A stretch of DNA of 64,000 nt from DMER01 sp003451645 (lineage in GTDB: Bacteria > Pseudomonadota > Alphaproteobacteria > Micropepsales > Micropepsaceae): assembly GCA_031976175.1 (NCBI GenBank), contig DALYLR010000001.1, positions 1 to 64,000 of the forward strand, read 5' to 3'. The position numbers and the translations under genes are program-made. The notes under the pieces were generated by a model. It saw nothing but the letters and a program-made list of their open reading frames with translations, made no database searches and was not told where the DNA came from. Below are positions 18,630 to 27,073 of the stretch, piece after piece (within the stretch, counting starts at the first letter, position 1; each line of letters opens with the position of its first letter).

Positions 18630-20393
18630 TTAGAACGCCCCAACATTATAAGCTTTCTTCAAGCGGTTGCGGACATAGATCGCAAACGCATTCAGACACA
18701 AGACTAGCAAGATCAAGACCAAGGTGGTCACAAGCACCATGGGCCGTCCGGCCTCAGAGTTACGAGACTGGAAGCCCACGTCGTAAATGTGAAAGCCCAA
18801 ATGCATGAAGCTGCGCTCAAAATGCACAAAGGGCGCGGTGAAATCGATCGGCAGCTCCGGCGCCAGTTTCACGACACCCACAATCATCAAGGGCGCCACC
18901 TCGCCCGCGCCGCGGGCCATAGCCAATATCAAACCGGTCATGATGCCCGGAGCGGCACGCGGCAGGACAATCCGCCAGATCGTTTGCCACTTCGATGCAC
19001 CGCAGGCCAGAGACCCCTCACGCATCGAGCGCGGAACAGCAGAGAGTGCTTCTTCCGTCGACACAATAACGACCGGGACCGTGAGCAACGCCAATGTGAG
19101 CGACGCCCACAAGACACCGCCAGTGCCAAAGGTCGGGCTTGGCAGGCGCTCTGGATAAAAGAGCTGATCAATTGATCCGCCCAAGATGTAACAGAAGAAG
19201 CCTAAGCCGAATACGCCATAGACGATCGATGGCACGCCAGCCAAATTGTTCACGCAAATCCGGATGAAGGATACCAAGTAGCCCTGTTGCGCGTATTCGC
19301 GGAGATAGAGCGCGGTGATCACGCCGAAGGGCGCAACAGCTAAGCTCAGCAGTACCATCATCGTCAGGGTGCCAACAATCGCCGGAACAACGCCGCCCTC
19401 GGTGTTGGCCTCACGCGGCTGAGCCGTCACAAACTCCGCCCAGCGCGACCCATAGATTGACCATTTGTCAGCTGTCGTCAGGTTGTTCGCTTGGTAGAAG
19501 CGGACCAGGTTTGAGACCGGCAAGGTCTTTGTTTGCTTGTCCACCGTTTCCAAAGTGACAGTAAAGCGCTCGTCCTCTTGACGGAGCTTGGTCACTTCGG
19601 CCTCGAAAACCGCGTATTTGGCGCGCAGTTCGTCCGACTCCCGGGCAACCTCGGCTGCCACGTCAGCCGCCTCTTTGCTGCCGGCGCCGTAGGTCAGCAC
19701 AGCGCGGCGCTCTTTGAGACGGAGCTTGTCGAGTTCGTGGTTGATGCCCGCGATCTCGACGCCATCGAGGCGGAAAATCTCCGCCTTGCGCTTGCGCGCT
19801 GCGTCGCTTGCTTTTTGCAGCTCTTCTTGAGACGGGTTTGCGGTCTGAACGCCAGCCATGTCCAGTTGCGTGATACGGCCGATGAACGGGCCCCACTCCT
19901 GACGCTCGATATAGAAGAGGTCCTTGTCGTAGGTCACTGACTTGCTGTCAAAGTCAGGAACCCAGACGAAATCTTCGCCATAAAGATCAAAATTGCCGAC
20001 CCGGTACAGGGTACGGTTCGCATAGCCTAGATCCTGCTCGACCTTGGCCCGAACTTCCGCTGTCCGCGAAGCGAGCAGCTCGGCGGGCGGTTTGTAGGTA
20101 TCACTTCTGAAGACCTCGCCCGCGATGATCTTGCCGTCTGCCAAAGTCACGGTTTCGATAGGCTTAGGCCAAAATGTCAAAGCGCCAATAGTGATAATGT
20201 AGCCCAGGAAGCCCACAATCATGGTGAGCCCCAGCACCAGTGCGGCACCCATGATCCAGGATTGCGGTTCGCCCATCGCCGACAAGTCGCTACGTTTATG
20301 GCGGCGCACAGGTTCCGGCATGCCAGAGGTTCCAGAGGCAGCCATGGCGGAGAAAGGCATGTGGCTGCTCATCAGCGCATCATTGGTTTTCAT
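18630..20393 (-). CDS. pstA: Phosphate ABC transporter permease PstA, long form
   Basis: PstA is one of two membrane subunits of the phosphate importer. The 587-residue protein is much longer than E. coli PstA (about 300). An N-terminal transmembrane segment (about residues 48-75) is followed by a large hydrophilic region (about 80-325) with charged helical stretches, the DUF3333 arrangement known from Alphaproteobacteria. The permease core follows: VVPAIVGTLTMMVLLSLAV, NNLAGVPSIVYGVFGLGFF, and the coupling motif EALSAVPRSMREGSLACGAS. The start overlaps the pstC stop by four bases (20390-20393), so the two are probably translationally coupled. Confidence 0.95.
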   Translation of the reverse strand: MKTNDALMSSHMPFSAMAASGTSGMPEPVRRHKRSDLSAMGEPQSWIMGAALVLGLTMIVGFLGYIITIGALTFWPKPIETVTLADGKIIAGEVFRSDTYKPPAELLASRTAEVRAKVEQDLGYANRTLYRVGNFDLYGEDFVWVPDFDSKSVTYDKDLFYIERQEWGPFIGRITQLDMAGVQTANPSQEELQKASDAARKRKAEIFRLDGVEIAGINHELDKLRLKERRAVLTYGAGSKEAADVAAEVARESDELRAKYAVFEAEVTKLRQEDERFTVTLETVDKQTKTLPVSNLVRFYQANNLTTADKWSIYGSRWAEFVTAQPREANTEGGVVPAIVGTLTMMVLLSLAVAPFGVITALYLREYAQQGYLVSFIRICVNNLAGVPSIVYGVFGLGFFCYILGGSIDQLFYPERLPSPTFGTGGVLWASLTLALLTVPVVIVSTEEALSAVPRSMREGSLACGASKWQTIWRIVLPRAAPGIMTGLILAMARGAGEVAPLMIVGVVKLAPELPIDFTAPFVHFERSFMHLGFHIYDVGFQSRNSEAGRPMVLVTTLVLILLVLCLNAFAIYVRNRLKKAYNVGAF

Positions 20394-23023
20394 AGCTGCG
20401 CTGCCCTTTTCCGGTATTGCTGTCTTACAATCTCGGCGATGGTGTTAATGACAAAGGTCATCACGAATAGCACCAAGGCACATAAGAATAATGTTCGATA
20501 AAGCGTTGAGTCTCGCACGGCCTCCGGCAGCTCAACATTTATGTTGGCCGACAAAGTGCGCAAACCGTTGAACACGTTGGTGTCGAGAATAGGCGTATTG
20601 CCGGTAGCCATCACCACGATCATGGTCTCACCCACGGCGCGGCCAAGGCCAATCATGATTGCGGAGAATATCCCTGAGGCCGCTGTCGGCAGCACGATCC
20701 AGCTTGTCGTCTGCCAGCGTGAAGCGCCGCATGCGAGAGAACCCGACCGCAGATAGGCTGGCACCGCGCTCAGCGCGTCCTCCGAGATCGTATAAATAAT
20801 CGGGATTTCAGCAAACGCGATCGCAAAGGCAACCACCAAAGCATTACGCTGCACATAGGTGTCGACGAAACCGCCACGCACATCCCAGCCGATTTGGCTC
20901 ATCCCCACGGACGCAAACCAAGCCAAACCGAGGGCCAAGGCGGCAAACAAACCCCAGCTCAGAAGCTCGCGGACCGCGGCTTCAAACCGGGTCATATCGC
21001 GCAACCGCAAGCGGTAGGTCGCGTTGAAGACAGGGCGGAGCGCCAGGTACGTGATGAGAAACGACAGAGGCGTGAGCATCAAGAAGAGGAAGGGCTGCCC
21101 CGACCCCTGACCGGCGGTCCACTTCTTAAAGTCGCCATCAAAGAACATCACTTCGATGTAAGGCCCCGACAACACAGAGAGCCAAATCGCAGCACCGATT
21201 GCGAGGAAATAAGCGATTAGCTTAGGCACACCGTCGAGCGCATTCGACACGGGCGACGGGAGCAATTGCCACACATAGGATGCGGTGATGAGCGTCAAGG
21301 GAATTACCGCGAATGCGATCACGACCGCTGCAATCCAGTTCTCGACAATCGGTGATAAGACCAGTGCCGCGACAAAACCAACCACGACCGACGGCAACGT
21401 CGCCATCAATTCCATCACGGGCTTGACCACTGCGCGGGTCCGTGGATGGACAAATTCGGACGTATAGATGGCCGCGAGCAGCGCAATCGGAATCGCCAGC
21501 ATCAACGAATAGATTGCGGCCTTGAAGGTGCCGAAAATCAGGGGAACCAGCGATAATTTAGGCTCTGCAGCGTCGGTGGAAGCTGTCGATTGCCAGACAT
21601 ATTGCGGCTCGTCATAGCCTTCATACCAGACTTTACCGAAGGCGGATTGGAGCGTCGTCTCAGGATGTGGCACGCGAACGGCCCAAAGATAGACCTCGCC
21701 ATTGCGGCCAAGGCTCAGAACTGCATCGTCCTTTGGCGCCAAAATTGTCCCGACCAAGCCCGTTGCATCCGGGGTTCCCGGCATTTGCAGAAGCGTGCGC
21801 TCGGTGGTTCCATGCCGGAGCCACACATTGCCCTTCGCGTCAGAGGTCGTGAACATCCGCGTGCGCTGACTGACCCTGATCTCGGTGATCGCCGCAGGCT
21901 GCTTCTCAAAATCCGCATGCACCTTAGTGGTCACGAACCCATCCGTCGTGTCCTTGGTCTTGCGGTCAACGCCAAACCAGATTGCAACCGAGCCGTCCGA
22001 GCCGCCAACAACGATCGAGTTTTCCGCGTTGAGGTATGTCAACGCTGTCAACTCAACCCCATCCGGGAGGACCTTGAAGGTTTCGGCCAATTCAGGTTTG
22101 GAGAAATCTTTTGTATTGTACCGGAAGATTGTCCCATCGCGCTGGGCCACGAGAACACGGTCCCCCGGGGTGTTCAGGAGAATCTTCTTGACCGACTCGG
22201 CCGGTACGGTGATGGGGATGGCAGAATTGAAAACCTCGGTTTCTGGCTCACCGGTTTCCAGATTGAGCCGCGTTGCAGCTTGGCTTAGGCGCAATTTTCC
22301 GGTGGCGTCGAGCGTCACAAAGGTGCGAAGCGGCCGCTCCAACGTACCGCCGACACGGTAATCAGCGCGCACAATCGCCACGCCAGCGTCGGCTATCTGG
22401 ACGGGCGCGTCGAGTTTGGTCTCGACGCTCACCTTGCGGTACTGTCCAATGATCTTGGTGTAAATCGCCTTGCCGTCCGTTTCATCACGCTCGTCTAGAC
22501 GCGATAAACCCGGCGGGACCGGCGTCAGCGGCACAAAGTCGTTGCGGATCACAAATCGGCCGGTTTTGACCGTGCCATCCGCAAAGCCAAACAGAACGTC
22601 GTCGCCGCGCAATGTGCTGGCGAAGGCCGTTGCGGACTGACCCGCCAAATCAAAACCTGGCGCCTCAATCTTTTTCCCGGTTCCTGGATGGAACGCAGCG
22701 ACCTTGCCGCTAAGGGTAAGGTCAAGGGCCAGCGACTGGTATTCGTCAATCTGTGTTTCGACGACACCGTCGGCCTGGACGCCCAACGTATATTTTTTCG
22801 TGCCAGTCACCGACCCCGCATCAAGCAACGGCGACGCCACATAAACCAAAAAGATCATGATGGTGAACACGGCGAAAATCACCAATGTCCCACCAATCGA
22901 AATGCCATATTTCGCAAAGGCGTCTGTGAAAAGGACCGATGACTTCGTCTTCTTCGGCCGCTCGTAAAGGATGGACCCCGAGGCTGCCCGAGCCGAACCC
23001 GTGTCAGACGCTGCCATATTCAT
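20390..23023 (-). CDS. pstC: Phosphate ABC transporter permease PstC with periplasmic beta-propeller-like insert
   Basis: The 877-residue protein is nearly three times E. coli PstC. A first transmembrane helix (about residues 40-63) precedes a large region (about 70-480), then the permease core begins near residue 490 (LIFGTFKAAIYSLMLAIPIA) with VMELMATLPSVVVGFVAAL and the coupling motif EDALSAVPAYLRSGSLACGA. The insert has recurring strands with WD40-like endings: GSDGSVAIWFG, DAKGNVWLRHG, GRNGEVYLWAV, and GDRVLVAQRDGTIFRY, suggesting a beta-propeller. By topology it should face the periplasm, next to PstS. Long PstC forms are known in marine and alphaproteobacterial species; the function of the extra domain is not known to me. 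Confidence 0.93.
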   Translation of the reverse strand: MNMAASDTGSARAASGSILYERPKKTKSSVLFTDAFAKYGISIGGTLVIFAVFTIMIFLVYVASPLLDAGSVTGTKKYTLGVQADGVVETQIDEYQSLALDLTLSGKVAAFHPGTGKKIEAPGFDLAGQSATAFASTLRGDDVLFGFADGTVKTGRFVIRNDFVPLTPVPPGLSRLDERDETDGKAIYTKIIGQYRKVSVETKLDAPVQIADAGVAIVRADYRVGGTLERPLRTFVTLDATGKLRLSQAATRLNLETGEPETEVFNSAIPITVPAESVKKILLNTPGDRVLVAQRDGTIFRYNTKDFSKPELAETFKVLPDGVELTALTYLNAENSIVVGGSDGSVAIWFGVDRKTKDTTDGFVTTKVHADFEKQPAAITEIRVSQRTRMFTTSDAKGNVWLRHGTTERTLLQMPGTPDATGLVGTILAPKDDAVLSLGRNGEVYLWAVRVPHPETTLQSAFGKVWYEGYDEPQYVWQSTASTDAAEPKLSLVPLIFGTFKAAIYSLMLAIPIALLAAIYTSEFVHPRTRAVVKPVMELMATLPSVVVGFVAALVLSPIVENWIAAVVIAFAVIPLTLITASYVWQLLPSPVSNALDGVPKLIAYFLAIGAAIWLSVLSGPYIEVMFFDGDFKKWTAGQGSGQPFLFLMLTPLSFLITYLALRPVFNATYRLRLRDMTRFEAAVRELLSWGLFAALALGLAWFASVGMSQIGWDVRGGFVDTYVQRNALVVAFAIAFAEIPIIYTISEDALSAVPAYLRSGSLACGASRWQTTSWIVLPTAASGIFSAIMIGLGRAVGETMIVVMATGNTPILDTNVFNGLRTLSANINVELPEAVRDSTLYRTLFLCALVLFVMTFVINTIAEIVRQQYRKRAAQL

Positions 23024-23087
23024 TCCCCACGCGCTGCTAGGCTCTCAGCCCACAACGCCACCTCAACGCAAGAATTCTATCCGCTAA

Positions 23088-23121
23088 TAAAGCCGCTGGC
23101 GGCGCCCCCGCCACCAGCGGC
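23088..23121 (-). terminator. Hairpin between pstS and pstC, likely partial terminator or mRNA stabiliser
   Basis: GCCGCTGG (23092-23099) pairs with CCAGCGGC (23114-23121), with an inner CGG/CCG pair, 16 bases after the pstS stop. On the minus strand it is followed by TTTATTA, a weak T tract. Partial termination here would let pstS be made in excess over the membrane subunits, a common pattern for binding-protein genes. Confidence 0.6.
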
Positions 23122-23136
23122 CTCGTCTTGTCAGCC

Positions 23137-24081
23137 TTAGAGGCCGAGCTTGCCTTTTTCTTCGTTCGCGAACACGAACGGCATCGGGTAGTAACCGTCC
23201 TTGACGGTATCTTCCTGACCCGACTTGGACAGCACGAACTTCAGGAATTCACCTTGGACCGGCGGGAGAGCCGCACCCGGGTTCTTGTTCACATACATGA
23301 ACAGGAAGCGCGAGATCGGGTACTTGCTTTGATAGGCGTTGGTTTGGTTCGGCTCATAGCACTGACCGTCACGGCCAGACACCGAGATCGCCTTCACGTC
23401 AGCGGTCTTGTAACCGATGCCCGAGTAACCAATCGCGAACTTGTCAGCCGCAACGCCTTGGACAACCGCGGACGAACCAGGTTGCTCTTTGACGGAGGGG
23501 CGATAGTCGGCGTTGCCCAGAGCCACTTCCTTGAAGAAGCCGTAGGTGCCGGATGCCGAGTTACGGCCGAACATGGAGATCGGCTTGCCAGCGTAGTCAC
23601 CGGTTTGACCGAGGTCAGACCAGGTGTTGGCGCTGCCGCCGACGCCGAAGGTCGATTGGAGCTGAGCGAGCGACATGCACTTGATCGGATTGTCCTTGTG
23701 CACGAAGACTGCCAGAGCGTCGACCGCAACGCGAACTTGGGTGGGCTTGTAGCCATACTTCGCAGCAAACGCGTCTTCTTCAGCAGGACGCATCGGGCGG
23801 GACATGGGTCCGAACTGCGAGGTGCCAGCAATCAGCGCCGGCGGAGCAGTCGACGAGCCCTTGCCTTCGATTTCGATGGTGACGCCAGGATAGAGCTTCT
23901 TGAAGTCTTCGGCCCAGAGCGTCATCAGGTTGTTCAGCGTGTCAGACCCAACCGACTTGAGCTTGCCCGAAACGCCCGACGTCGCGCTATATTCCTGGTA
24001 GCGTTGGTCGAGAGTAATTTGCGCATTCGCGGCGGCGATCGAAACGCCAGCCAGCAGCGCCAATCCAAATGTCTTGATCAT
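23137..24081 (-). CDS. pstS: Periplasmic phosphate-binding protein PstS
   Basis: PstS captures phosphate in the periplasm for PstCAB. The 314-residue precursor has a signal peptide cut near AAANA-Q (residue 21). Family motifs include GSDTLNNLMTLWAEDF near the N-terminus, IEGKGSSTAPPALIAGTSQ with the phosphate-contacting Ser/Thr loop, AVDALAVFVHKDNPI, and RNSASGTYGFFKE (the SGT phosphate site). It is the first gene of the locus and is followed by a hairpin before pstC. A 408-base divergent gap lies upstream (24082-24489), with a weak Pho-box-like repeat and no gene that I can support. Confidence 0.96.
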   Translation of the reverse strand: MIKTFGLALLAGVSIAAANAQITLDQRYQEYSATSGVSGKLKSVGSDTLNNLMTLWAEDFKKLYPGVTIEIEGKGSSTAPPALIAGTSQFGPMSRPMRPAEEDAFAAKYGYKPTQVRVAVDALAVFVHKDNPIKCMSLAQLQSTFGVGGSANTWSDLGQTGDYAGKPISMFGRNSASGTYGFFKEVALGNADYRPSVKEQPGSSAVVQGVAADKFAIGYSGIGYKTADVKAISVSGRDGQCYEPNQTNAYQSKYPISRFLFMYVNKNPGAALPPVQGEFLKFVLSKSGQEDTVKDGYYPMPFVFANEEKGKLGL

Positions 24082-24171
24082 GAATGTCCCCTTTGAGGTG
24101 GCTTCACGTGTATCCCCGCAGGTCAGCCTCCTGCTAACCTAGGCACGTGCTACTCACTTGAACCACGCTCG

Positions 24172-24187
24172 TGTGAAACTAATGTGA
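24172..24187 (-). promoter_or_regulatory. Weak Pho-box-like direct repeat upstream of pstS
   Basis: On the minus strand two TCACA elements repeat with an exact 11-base period, 91 bases before the pstS start. The period and placement suit PhoB, and the second half (GTTTCAC) is close to half-sites reported in rhizobia, but the first half departs clearly from CTGTCAT. The call rests mainly on position. Confidence 0.35.
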
Positions 24188-24489
24188 TGATCCTGTTGTA
24201 TTCTTGTACGCCCTGCTGATTTTGGACGAGATTCCAGGTTGCAACACAGGGGCCCAGTCCTGCGCCGGCCGGCGGGCAGGGTCATTTACTCTTTACGGTT
24301 GTTTCCCTATTCGGGGCACTATGCCGTTGGCTGTGAATTGGAAAGAGCTTTACAGGCACCAGTTTAGTATTTCTGCTCCCCGAGTTCAGAATTGACATTT
24401 GGCTGTCGCCAGCGGTGTTTAATGATGTTTGACGGCCCTGCTGGGGGCAAGTGGCCAAGGACGGTCGTTGCGCGGGTCACTGAAGGGCA

Positions 24490-26202
24490 TTGGGGATGAT
24501 GGCGGCTCAACAGATCGGAATGGTAAACCGCTGCGGTTTCAAGTGGTTGGCTTTGGCGAGCGCAATTGTCATTTGGGGTAACCTCAATCTTGCTCACGCG
24601 CAAGCATGGCAGGTCAGGTCGCAGGAATGGACCTCGGCCGATGAGGAAGGGTACTCGACATTCGTGCAAGCCATCGGTGAGAGCGGCTGCAATACGCCGA
24701 GCTCCTGCATCAATTCGGATGCCAACCCTCTGAGGTCGGGCGATGAATGGCTGAACTTCGACGCCGATTGTGCGGACCTCATCTATTTGCTGCGTGCCTA
24801 TTACGCCTGGAAACACAGCTTGCCATTCACGTTCGCGACAGCGGTAACATCACGCGGCCGCGGGGATATCCGTTTCTCCTCCAAAGGCAACCGGATCGTG
24901 GGCCGCCGGACGATCACCAGTGGCGCCAATCCAAGGGCAGTTTTTGAAACGCTCAAGGATACCGTGTCGTCGGCCATGTTCAGAGTTGGGCCTGGTGCTG
25001 ATGAAAATGAGCTGAGCGACTTTTATCCTGTGAAAATCCAGCGCGGATCGGTCCGTCCGGGGACAGCCATCTATGACGTCAACGGCCATGTGGCAATCGT
25101 CTACAAGGTTGGGAAGGATGGGCGCATTCATTACATGGATGCACATCCCGATTTTACTCTTTCGCGTTCCGTCTATGGGGCCCAATTCGGGCGGGACTTC
25201 CCAGAGATGGGCGCAGGTTTCAAGAATTTCCGGCCGTTTCAGGTTGAGGGCGGCCGGGTCAAGCTCGCGGCCAATCACCAGATCCCGGATTATTCTACTG
25301 AGCAGTTCTACGGGAACGTCAACCCTGACCCCAATCGCGACTGGCGCCAAGCCCAGTTCAGGTTTGAGGGCACAACCGTTGGCTACTATGAGTATGTGCG
25401 GCTGGCGATGGCTGATGGTCGGCTCACGTTTGATCCAGTGGTAGAATTGCGCGAGACGATCAAGACCTTGTGCAACGACCTCTATGACCGGCAGCGCTAT
25501 GTCGAGCAGGCGATCGCCAAAGGCATTGACCGCAAGCAGCATCCGTCAAGGCTGCCGGCCAATATCTATGGGTCGGACAATATGGAATGGGAGATCTACT
25601 CCACGCCGTCACGCGATGCGCGCTTAAAGGCCGCGTTTAGAGCAATGCGCGTGGACCTGGTTCGCCTAATCGAACTCTACAATGCCAAAGACCCCCGGAT
25701 CAATTACGGCGGGCTCAATCTGCAATCCGACCTCAAGGAACAGTACCACTATTCCGCCGAGCGTTGCATCGTTGTCTATCGCAACTCGGCGGGCCGCGTT
25801 ATCACAATGAAGCTCCCCGAGGTCACGCAGCGGCTCTTCAAGCTCTCGTTCAATCCTTACGATTGTGTTGAGCGGCGCTGGGGTGCCACATCTAGCGAAG
25901 AATTGGCCAGCTGTGCCAACACAGCCACGGAGGAGCGCTGGTACCACGCGCAGCAAGGTTTGCGGAACCAGATCGACCGCGACTATGACGCGCGGATGGA
26001 CTTCACCGTGCAGGAGCTGGAAGCGGGCGGTGCGGGCACCGGCCCCAGTACGCAGGCCAATGTTGATATCTTGAGCGTCATTGATGGGACGCGGATGCGG
26101 CCGGTCCTTGAGGATAACGCGTTGCCGCCTCAGGCGCAAAAGCCAAGCGCACTCAAGCCCGCTGCGGTCAGGACAGCGCCTAAAGTGCAGGCTGTACGCT
26201 AA
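24490..26202 (+). CDS. Secreted protein with NlpC/P60-like cysteine hydrolase motifs, otherwise unknown
   Basis: I do not recognise a named family for this 570-residue protein. A signal peptide ends near NLAHAQA (residue 38). The region 90-220 carries a pattern like NlpC/P60 hydrolases: D93-C94 in FDADCADLIYLLRAYY, then VRPGTAIYDVNGHVAIVYKV with H200, and YMDAHPD with D217/H219 as possible third residue. Spacing between Cys and His (106 residues) is longer than usual, so an insertion is likely. The C-terminal half (about 320-500) is charged and helical with several cysteines, then a Pro/Ala-rich tail. It is divergent from pstS; a TTGACA box at 24392-24397 may be part of its promoter. Enzyme activity is inference. 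Confidence 0.6.
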   Translation: MGMMAAQQIGMVNRCGFKWLALASAIVIWGNLNLAHAQAWQVRSQEWTSADEEGYSTFVQAIGESGCNTPSSCINSDANPLRSGDEWLNFDADCADLIYLLRAYYAWKHSLPFTFATAVTSRGRGDIRFSSKGNRIVGRRTITSGANPRAVFETLKDTVSSAMFRVGPGADENELSDFYPVKIQRGSVRPGTAIYDVNGHVAIVYKVGKDGRIHYMDAHPDFTLSRSVYGAQFGRDFPEMGAGFKNFRPFQVEGGRVKLAANHQIPDYSTEQFYGNVNPDPNRDWRQAQFRFEGTTVGYYEYVRLAMADGRLTFDPVVELRETIKTLCNDLYDRQRYVEQAIAKGIDRKQHPSRLPANIYGSDNMEWEIYSTPSRDARLKAAFRAMRVDLVRLIELYNAKDPRINYGGLNLQSDLKEQYHYSAERCIVVYRNSAGRVITMKLPEVTQRLFKLSFNPYDCVERRWGATSSEELASCANTATEERWYHAQQGLRNQIDRDYDARMDFTVQELEAGGAGTGPSTQANVDILSVIDGTRMRPVLEDNALPPQAQKPSALKPAAVRTAPKVQAVR

Positions 26203-26226
26203 TGTCTTGATGTTTTCGAATTGATT

Positions 26227-26301
26227 TGGAGCGGGCGAGGCGATTCGAACGCCCGACCCTAACCTTGGCAAGGTTATGCTCTACCCCTGAGCTACGCCCG
26301 C
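26227..26301 (-). tRNA. tRNA-Gly, anticodon GCC
   Basis: The minus strand folds into a full cloverleaf: acceptor stem GCGGGCG/CGCCCGC, D arm GCTC...GAGC, anticodon stem TAACC/GGTTA around the loop TTGCCAA (anticodon GCC, glycine), T arm GGGCG/CGCCT with loop TTCGAAT, discriminator T and an encoded CCA end (26227-26229). Total 75 bases. Confidence 0.97.
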
Positions 26302-26473
26302 GCTCCGATCTCACGTTTCGATCTCGACCACAGTTTTGTCCGCTTACGAGCGGTGGTCAAGAGGGCGCGGTTATGACGCTTCCCTCCCGCCGATGCAACA
26401 CAAAAAAGCAAATCGTTTGGGGAAGCGCCGTCCTGTCTTGGCAAATAGGCTCGAAGTGGCGGACATTGGCACC

Positions 26474-26965
26474 ATGCAACAGCCTCGCGCGCGCCTATTC
26501 TCGCTGCTTGAGATTTTGGGGATCACAACCCACACAACGGAGCACCCTGCGTTTTTCACTGTTGAAGAAGGACTTACCTATAAGGCGCAGTTGCCCGGCG
26601 GGCATTCCAAGAACCTGTTCACCAAGGACAAGAAGGGCCAGTTGTATCTGATCAGTGCCTTGTCCGAAACACAGGTCAATCTCAATGGTTTGTCCAAGGA
26701 TGTGGCGGCCGGACGGATGAGTTTTGGGTCGCCAGAGCTCATGCTTAACATTTTGGGCGTGACGCCCGGCTCAGTGACGCCATTTGCGCTCATTAACGAC
26801 CAAGAAAAGCAAGTTCGAGTCATCTTGGACCGCGCGTTGTGGGATCACCCCAAGGTGTACTTTCACCCTCTAGTGAACACAGCCTCGACCGCCATCGCGC
26901 CAGACGATTTGCTCACGTTTCTGCGCCATTTGGGTTATGCGCCAAACATTCGGGCGCTCCAGTAG
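26474..26965 (+). CDS. YbaK/ProX-type aminoacyl-tRNA editing domain protein
   Basis: The 163-residue protein matches the trans-editing family related to the INS domain of prolyl-tRNA synthetase, which removes wrongly attached amino acids (for example Ala from tRNA-Pro). Signatures are HTTEHPAFFTVEEG, GGHSKNLFTKDKKGQLYLI, the conserved catalytic-type lysine in NLFTKDKK, SFGSPELMLNILGVTPGSVT and a C-terminal HPLVNTASTAIAPDDLLTFL. ATG 26474 (MQQPRARLFSLLEILGI) was chosen because homologues begin just before this helix; the frame extends upstream without conserved features. The exact substrate (Ala-tRNA-Pro is most likely) is inferred from family resemblance. Confidence 0.88.
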   Translation: MQQPRARLFSLLEILGITTHTTEHPAFFTVEEGLTYKAQLPGGHSKNLFTKDKKGQLYLISALSETQVNLNGLSKDVAAGRMSFGSPELMLNILGVTPGSVTPFALINDQEKQVRVILDRALWDHPKVYFHPLVNTASTAIAPDDLLTFLRHLGYAPNIRALQ

Positions 26966-27073
26966 GACAACGGCACTTTTGGCCTGAGAAGACGTCCGAA
27001 CACAGCGTCTTGGCTTTTGCCGGTATAAGCCCCATTTTAGGGTGAACATCGCCTTTGTGAGGACAGCTTTCTA

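Noticed and set aside
24204..24395. 63-residue frame in the pstS upstream gap
   Set aside because: It has a poor start codon, no ribosome site and no recognisable feature; the gap is better read as regulatory sequence.
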